A stretch of 64,000 nucleotides of DNA from JBARKJ01 sp963698885 (GTDB lineage: Bacteria > Nitrospirota > JACRHJ01). Every line of letters begins with the position of its first letter. Positions within the stretch are counted from its first letter, which is position 1. Position numbers and translations under genes: made by a program. Below are positions 62,688-64,000 of the stretch, piece after piece. Location of the stretch: assembly GCA_963698885.1 (NCBI GenBank), contig CAVOSJ010000003.1, positions 124,001 to 188,000 of the forward strand. The letters run 5' to 3'. The notes under the pieces were generated by a model. That model had not been told where the DNA came from. It did no database searches and saw only the letters and a list, made by a program, of their open reading frames with translations.

Positions 62688-63406
62688 GAAAAGGGATATA
62701 CATACTCCCGAACCTCCTGACGGTCGGGGGGATGTTCTTCGGTTTTTTCTCCATCGTGTCCTCTATAAAAGGCGACTTCGACATGGCCGCGTGGGCCATA
62801 CTTACCGCCACGATTTTCGACGCGCTGGACGGCTGGGTGGCGAGGATGACCAAGACCACCAGCCGGTTCGGAGTCGAGCTGGACTCGCTTTCGGATTTAG
62901 TCTCGTTCGGCGTCGCGCCCGCCGTGATGTTCTATATCTGGGCTCTGATGCCTTTCCATCGCTGGGGCTGGGTCGGCGCGTTCACTTTTGTCGTTTGCGG
63001 GGCGCTTCGGCTTGCGCGGTTTAACGTGCAGATGGTGGGCTCGGAAAAGAAATGGTTCACGGGCCTTCCAATACCCGGCGGCGCGGCGGTCCTGGCGACG
63101 TTTGTTATATTCTGGACCGACATTGTTTCCACAGAGCCGCCGCAGAACTTCCTCGTCCTCCTGATGATCTATTTGGTCGCATTACTTATGATAAGCACCA
63201 TCCCGTTCCATAGTTTGAAGGAACTGAACGTCCGGGACAGGCGTCCTTTCTGGATGCTCCTGGTGGCGGTGGTCATTTTAGTGGCTGTGGCTGTGAACCC
63301 GCCGGTGGTGCTTTTTGTCCTGAGCATGGTATACGTCGCCTGGGCTCTGGCGGAGTGGGTATTGACATTTCGAAAAAGACGCGTTAAGATGAGGCCACAA
63401 GCGTAA
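62684..63406 (+). CDS. pssA: CDP-diacylglycerol-serine O-phosphatidyltransferase
   Basis: A 240-residue multi-pass membrane enzyme. The CDP-alcohol phosphotransferase motif is DALDGWVARMTKTTSRFGVE followed by LDSLSD. It feeds phosphatidylserine to Psd. TTG start overlaps the psd stop. A promoter for the downstream T-box transcript lies inside its last 50 bases. The ilvC-psd-pssA-leuA order is common in deltaproteobacteria. Confidence 0.94.
   Translation: MRKGIYILPNLLTVGGMFFGFFSIVSSIKGDFDMAAWAILTATIFDALDGWVARMTKTTSRFGVELDSLSDLVSFGVAPAVMFYIWALMPFHRWGWVGAFTFVVCGALRLARFNVQMVGSEKKWFTGLPIPGGAAVLATFVIFWTDIVSTEPPQNFLVLLMIYLVALLMISTIPFHSLKELNVRDRRPFWMLLVAVVILVAVAVNPPVVLFVLSMVYVAWALAEWVLTFRKRRVKMRPQA
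63362..63390 (+). promoter_or_regulatory. Promoter inside pssA for the T-box/leuA transcript
   Basis: TTGACA (63362-63367) and TAAGAT (63385-63390) with exactly 17 bases between. The transcript would start near 63397, right at the T-box leader. Confidence 0.65.
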
Positions 63407-63640
63407 AGGCTGAGAAGAGGAGTAGTAGGCGGCAAGGGCGGCCAAAGAGAGCCGGTGGGTGGTGCGAACCGGTGCCGACTTCCGCTGAACTCGCCTCATT
63501 AATTCTCCGTGAGTCTGCGTAAAAGACAAATCAAGTGCGGCGGCAATTAGCTCTATTCGCCGAATTAGGGTGGTACCGCGGGGGAAAATTTATCAGCCCT
63601 CGTCCCTTACTTTATCAAGTAATGGACGGGGGCTTTTTTA
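63398..63640 (+). promoter_or_regulatory. T-box leucine riboswitch upstream of leuA
   Basis: A full T-box leader. Stem I has the AGTA-type motif (GGAGTAGTAG) and a specifier loop GAACTC, where CTC at 63490-63492 is a leucine codon. The antiterminator T-box sequence AGGGTGGTACCGCG lies at 63567-63580, with TGGT to pair with an ACCA tRNA end. A terminator (AGCCCTCGTCC, 63595-63605, with GGACGGGGGCT, 63624-63634, then T-run) follows. Uncharged tRNA-Leu would bind and allow readthrough into leuA. Confidence 0.93.
63595..63640 (+). terminator. Regulated terminator of the T-box
   Basis: The outer 11-base stem, an inner TTACTT/AAGTAA stem and a TTTTTT run form the alternative to the antiterminator. 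Confidence 0.9.
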
Positions 63641-63860
63641 ATTATGGACACTAATTTCTGTAAAAAAAGTCGAGGTTCATGGCCTTCAGGCTATCCCTGT
63701 CGGCACTGCGCGCTTGGTTGAAGAGCCTCAATTGGTTGTGGAGTCTGCGAGATCTCAAGGCGGATGATTTACTATGGCACGGGAAATATTGTCATATTAG
63801 GGAATCGGCCTTCATCCCTGTGGCTTTTGTTTTCGCGCTAGTTTACACGGTTTTCTTTGT
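63641..63860. other. Long spacer between the T-box terminator and leuA
   Basis: About 220 bases without a recognisable gene or RNA; the T-box is normally close to the gene it controls. No clear promoter was seen. Confidence 0.5.
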
Positions 63861-63890
63861 GTTACTTTCTTTTTTCCAAAAGAAAGTAAC
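63861..63890. repeat. Intergenic inverted repeat, copy 3
   Basis: A perfect 13-base inverted repeat (GTTACTTTCTTTT, 63861-63873, with its complement 63878-63890) just before leuA. It is of the same type as those at 10185 and 58577. Confidence 0.65.
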
Positions 63891-63912
63891 GGTTGAAATA
63901 AGGAGGCATTTA

Positions 63913-64000
63913 ATGTCCCGCATCATAAAAATATTCGATACGACCTTGCGCGACGGCGAGCAGTCTCCGGGCTGTTCCATGAACATCGAGGAGAAGCTGA
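63913..64000 (+). CDS. leuA: 2-isopropylmalate synthase, 5' end only
   Basis: The window ends 29 codons into this gene. MSRIIKIFDTTLRDGEQSPG is the conserved N-terminus of LeuA, with the metal-binding Asp of the TLRDGEQ motif. AGGAGG stands 6 bases upstream of the ATG. It catalyses the first committed step of leucine synthesis, consistent with control by a leucine T-box. Confidence 0.9.
   Translation, partial: MSRIIKIFDTTLRDGEQSPGCSMNIEEKL

Noticed and set aside
1..64000. tRNA, rRNA, CRISPR arrays, insertion sequences or prophage
   Set aside because: No cloverleaf or TTCGAAT-type T-arm, no regular spaced repeats, no transposase, integrase or phage structural gene was recognised.

Overview
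The window is about 64 kb of a Gram-negative bacterial chromosome of moderate GC content. It encodes LptD, a PagL-like lipid A deacylase, an LpxL-type acyltransferase and RlpA. A leucine T-box before leuA, an MglA-type GTPase, a RACo-like activator of corrinoid proteins, a reverse rubrerythrin and QueH together point to an anaerobic or facultative deltaproteobacterium-like lineage (Desulfobacterota, or possibly Nitrospirota). The species cannot be named from the sequence alone. No rRNA, tRNA, CRISPR array or insertion sequence was recognised.

Layout. 0-12 kb: a minus-strand RACo/Fnr-like/flavin-protein group, then cardiolipin synthase, phosphohexomutase, rubrerythrin, acyltransferase, a B12-binding radical SAM protein, a DUF202 protein and ftsX. 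12-20 kb: small envelope and stress proteins, rlpA, an MglA-like GTPase, yebC and ruvC-ruvA. 20-23 kb: a segment between ruvA and ruvB carrying a sugar dehydrogenase, a conspicuously AT-rich two-gene cassette (winged-helix-like protein plus HEPN/DUF4145-like protein) and a peroxiredoxin. 23-33 kb: ruvB-queH, a BrnT/BrnA-like toxin-antitoxin pair, nitroreductase, pheS-(membrane protein)-pheT, cutA, an endonuclease V/HhH-GPD glycosylase fusion, an M23 peptidase and a cold-shock gene. 33-41 kb: secA, nitrilase-family protein, accD, folC, lptD. 41-48 kb: nucleotide-sugar genes (dTDP-rhamnose, UDP-glucuronate, UDP-xylose), the PagL-like gene and a divergent H-NOX-like gene. 48-55 kb: a CorC/HlyC-type membrane protein, then a tight operon mdh-methyltransferase-U32-cyclase-ketosynthase that looks like a small uncharacterised biosynthetic unit. 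54-57 kb: tsaB, isochorismatase, rimI, DUF465. 57-64 kb: ilvD, ilvB-ilvN-ilvC, psd-pssA, a T-box leader and the start of leuA, linking branched-chain amino acid and phospholipid synthesis.

Two patterns run through the window. First, at least nine genes (pgm, radical SAM, DUF202, ftsX, sugar dehydrogenase, lptD, rmlD, H-NOX, U32, probably also mglA) are broken by single-base frameshifts, and lptD also has an in-frame TAG. Because ftsX and lptD are normally essential, most of these are probably base-calling or assembly indels; repaired gene spans are given. Second, several genes without a ribosome-binding site have a good -10 box ending only 5-10 bases before the start codon, which suggests leaderless transcripts.

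The observations most worth follow-up are the ketosynthase/cyclase/U32/methyltransferase operon, the AT-rich HEPN cassette inside the ruvCAB region, the repeat-bridged endonuclease V-glycosylase fusion, the leucine T-box with its own promoter inside pssA, and the H-NOX-like protein lacking the YxSxR motif.
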